Assembly: GCA_016721905.1 (NCBI GenBank) | Contig: JADKHH010000036.1 | Span: 117,941 to 181,940, forward strand | Source: Candidatus Opimibacter skivensis | Lineage (GTDB): Bacteria; Bacteroidota; Bacteroidia; Chitinophagales; Saprospiraceae | DNA length: 64,000 nt | Direction of reading: 5' to 3' | In this document: in pieces, positions 61,663 through 64,000 of the stretch | How the letters are laid out: each line of letters opens with the position of its first letter | Position numbering within the stretch: the stretch's first letter is position 1 | Made by a program: the position numbers and the translations under genes | Notes under the pieces: generated by a model | What the model was told of the DNA's origin: nothing | Database searches by the model: none | What the model saw: the letters and a program-made list of their open reading frames with translations, nothing else

Positions 61663-64000
61663 ACTGATCGTACCGGTATTCGTAAAGGTGGTAGCGGCAG
61701 GACCACCAAAATTGAATGCGCCTGCATTGCAATTGATCGTACCACTATTCGTAAAGCTGCCACATAACTAAAAAAGTGGACCCGGTGCTTGTCTTGGTAA
61801 TCGTACCTGTGTTATTAATGATGCCATACGAACTATTGATCGCGGATGTATTGCGATCAGTGGTGATAGACCACAATCCATTATTGGTGATCGTACGTGA
61901 AATACCATCAAAAAATATATTCCCATTCTGCCAGTTGATTGTTCCGTTATTGGTCAGGTTGGTCTGCAGTGATACTTATCACTGCTTACGTAGATAGTCA
62001 ATGGGCAAGGCCCGGATCTACAGTAAAAGTCGGCCAAAATATCCATTGATCCAGAAGTTGCTGGCATTGACGGTCAATATACCGGGCCATAGAGTTGGCC
62101 TTGAATAACAAAAATCACTATTGACTGTCAGATTACCGACGCCGGTGATCGTACTCCACTATTTAAGGAGACGCCCGAAGGAATGACAGCGTTAACATTT
62201 AGTTAATGAGTGAGTTATTGGTGAAGCTTCCTGTGCCACTCACCGATGATCCTGAATTATACTTAAAGGTCACTCCTGCATTAGAGGTAAACGCACCACC
62301 ATTGAAGGCCAATGCCTGTATTGTAAAAGTTGTTGCAGGTCCCGCCCACTCTTAGATTACCACCATTGAAATTCATTGTGCCATTGTTACTAAAACTCGT
62401 CACATAGAGAAAATCTGTGTTTCCAACACTTGTCTTGGTAACGGTTCCTGTTCCCCGAATTAATAATGGTTCCATAGGAATCACCATTGGATGTGACATT
62501 GTTTCCGGTGATCATCCACACGCCATTGTTGGTGATGGTGGGACTGGAATAGAACGATATGGTGCCATCCTGCCAGTTGATCGTTCCGTTATTCTTCAGG
62601 TTTTTATAACGACTTAAAGCCAGCCGTAGGAATGGTTAACGTCCTCAAGGACCTCATGGTTAAAGCCCTGTTGAGTACACCACCGGGCCACGTACTGTTG
62701 GCATTGATGATCAGTATACCGGGGCCGTTGATAGATCCCTGAATGGTAAAATCACTATTGACGGGTCAGATCACCGGCTCCATTGATGGTATTGGTGCGG
62801 ACCACATTGATTAAGGCCGAAAGTCTGCGCTGATGCTGAGATTGAGTACACCGCTGTTGGTGAAGGTACCTGCAGCTGTCGCAATGATGGTAGAGGATGG
62901 ATTAAAATTGGAATGTTGTTCCAGTCTGATTGGTAAACGAGCCACCATTGAAAGTCAATGCACCTGTATTGTTAAAAGTTGTTGCAGGTCCTCCGCCTAA
63001 TCTTAGATTACCACCATTGAAATTCATTGTGCCACTGTTACTAAAACTCGTCACATAGAGAAAATCTGTGTTTCCAACACTTGTCTTGGTAATGGTTCCC
63101 GTTCCCGAATTATTAATGTCCATAGGAATCACCGGTGGTAGTATTATTGTTTCCGGTGATCGTCCATACGCTTATTGTTGATAAGTGGGGCTACTATAGA
63201 ATGCTATTAGACCAGCCTGCCAGTCTAAGGTTCCGTCATTTGTAAGGTTTTTCTGAAGGTATTTATCGTTTACTGAACTAATGGTACATGTCCTCGTGGT
63301 CTCTACGGTAAAATGCCTGTTCAGAGCTCACCAATCCATGTAGTGTTCGCATGGATGACCCGGTATACCGGGGCCGCTGATCACGCCCTGGATCAAATCA
63401 CTATTGATCGTCAGGTCACCGACCGGTGATGGCAGTGGTGTTGATGACATTCATCGTCGAAGGAAGTCGACACTTGACTGAGATTGAGGAGCGCGTTATT
63501 ATTGAAGGTACCGTACCACTCACGGTGGATCCTGTCTTGTAATTAAACGTAACCCCGCTGTTGAGTTTAAACGTACCACTGCTGAACGCCAGGGCGCTCT
63601 TCATTATTAAAGGTGGTGGACCCTGCCTCAGTTCACCGCCATTGAAATTGATGGTGGCTCCGGTGAGGTTATTGAACGTGGTTACAAAAGAAAATCGGTT
63701 ATGCCTGCACTCGTCTTGGTGATCGTCCCCGGTTGATAATTGTTCCATAAGAATCACCATACGACGTTGGACTATTTGAAGTGATCGTCCACAACCGGCT
63801 TATTGGTGAGCGTAGGCGTATTAAAGTAATTGATGACGCTTATCCGCCAGTTGATCGTTCCGTAATTAGTAAGGTTGGCGCCTGGGGATATTTGGATTGC
63901 AGAAGAGAGGTTAGCTGTCCCTGAAGAAGATATCACACATTTCCGGGATTGAGATCGTGCCATTACTCCACGCTCATGTGCCATTGACGGTCAGGTCATC
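61663..64000 (-). CDS. Giant surface protein, upstream segment with many frameshifts (partial)
   Basis: Coding continues to the right edge but in all three minus frames, switching every 100-250 bases. Recognisable pieces include GTITKTSVGNTDFLYVTSFSN, GTMNFNGGNLR and NNTGALTFNGG, the autotransporter-like beta-strand repeat. The CCAGTTG/CCAGTCT landmark recurs at 61931, 62573, 63220 and 63847, giving units of about 630-650 bases (near 213 residues). The start codon is outside the window. No frame longer than about 115 codons survives, far below the rest of the gene. Confidence 0.7.

Overview
The window looks like chromosomal DNA of a member of the Bacteroidota, most likely a Saprospiria-type aerobic heterotroph. 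The class assignment is inference. The phylum is well supported: there are type IX secretion (T9SS) C-terminal sorting domains of both the gliding-motility type and type A, an adjacent hemD/DUF4271 gene pair, a fused isobutyryl-CoA mutase, a P-domain plus Ig-like repeat surface protein, and several TAnnTTTG -7 boxes just upstream of starts. I see no rRNA, tRNA, prophage or CRISPR-Cas genes.

Layout. 0-8 kb: a PQQ/sorbosone dehydrogenase-like lipoprotein, a 2H phosphoesterase, a membrane-anchored pentapeptide-repeat protein, an unknown lipoprotein, and a GH28 plus GH106-like pair that probably attacks pectic polymers. 8-14 kb: DinB, a small conserved protein, a WYL regulator, a TPR hybrid histidine kinase split by an in-frame TGA, a DUF1801 protein, and a RAYT transposase flanked by REP/REPIN palindromes. 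14-21 kb: a minus-strand run of tocopherol cyclase-like, DUF4271, hemD, a NUDIX CoA pyrophosphatase-like gene and icmF. 21-30 kb: a large T9SS surface protein with a P domain and about ten Ig-like modules, then a probable metal-uptake cassette (Cys/His-rich membrane protein, lipoprotein, TonB-dependent receptor). 30-36.8 kb: pdxH (frameshifted), an ECF sigma factor, uvrA, a TraB/GumN lipoprotein and rlmB. 36.8-44.2 kb: two tandem paralogous M36 metallopeptidases, the second broken by frameshifts. 44.4-51.5 kb: a coiled-coil/LEA-like protein, asd, a lamin-tail-domain surface protein and an exo/endonuclease/phosphatase-fold protein with altered active-site residues. 51.6-64 kb: a small T9SS protein and, upstream in the same apparent operon, a giant repeat-rich surface protein that runs off the right edge.

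Two themes run through the window. First, at least seven families of short intergenic repeats (tandem heptamer-like arrays, REP/REPIN palindromes, an 86-bp palindromic duplication, CACGGAG-type arrays) sit immediately behind, and sometimes supply, the stop codons of ordinary genes. One array lies in frame inside the ATPase domain of the histidine kinase. Second, single-base frameshifts break many otherwise intact genes (pdxH, the TonB receptor, the Ig-like protein, the second M36 protease, the giant protein) and become very dense after about 61.77 kb. The near-perfect net lengths, homopolymer context and compensating +1/-1 shifts in a 252-bp tandem array make uncorrected sequencing indels the simplest explanation for many of them, although true decay of the duplicated protease is possible.
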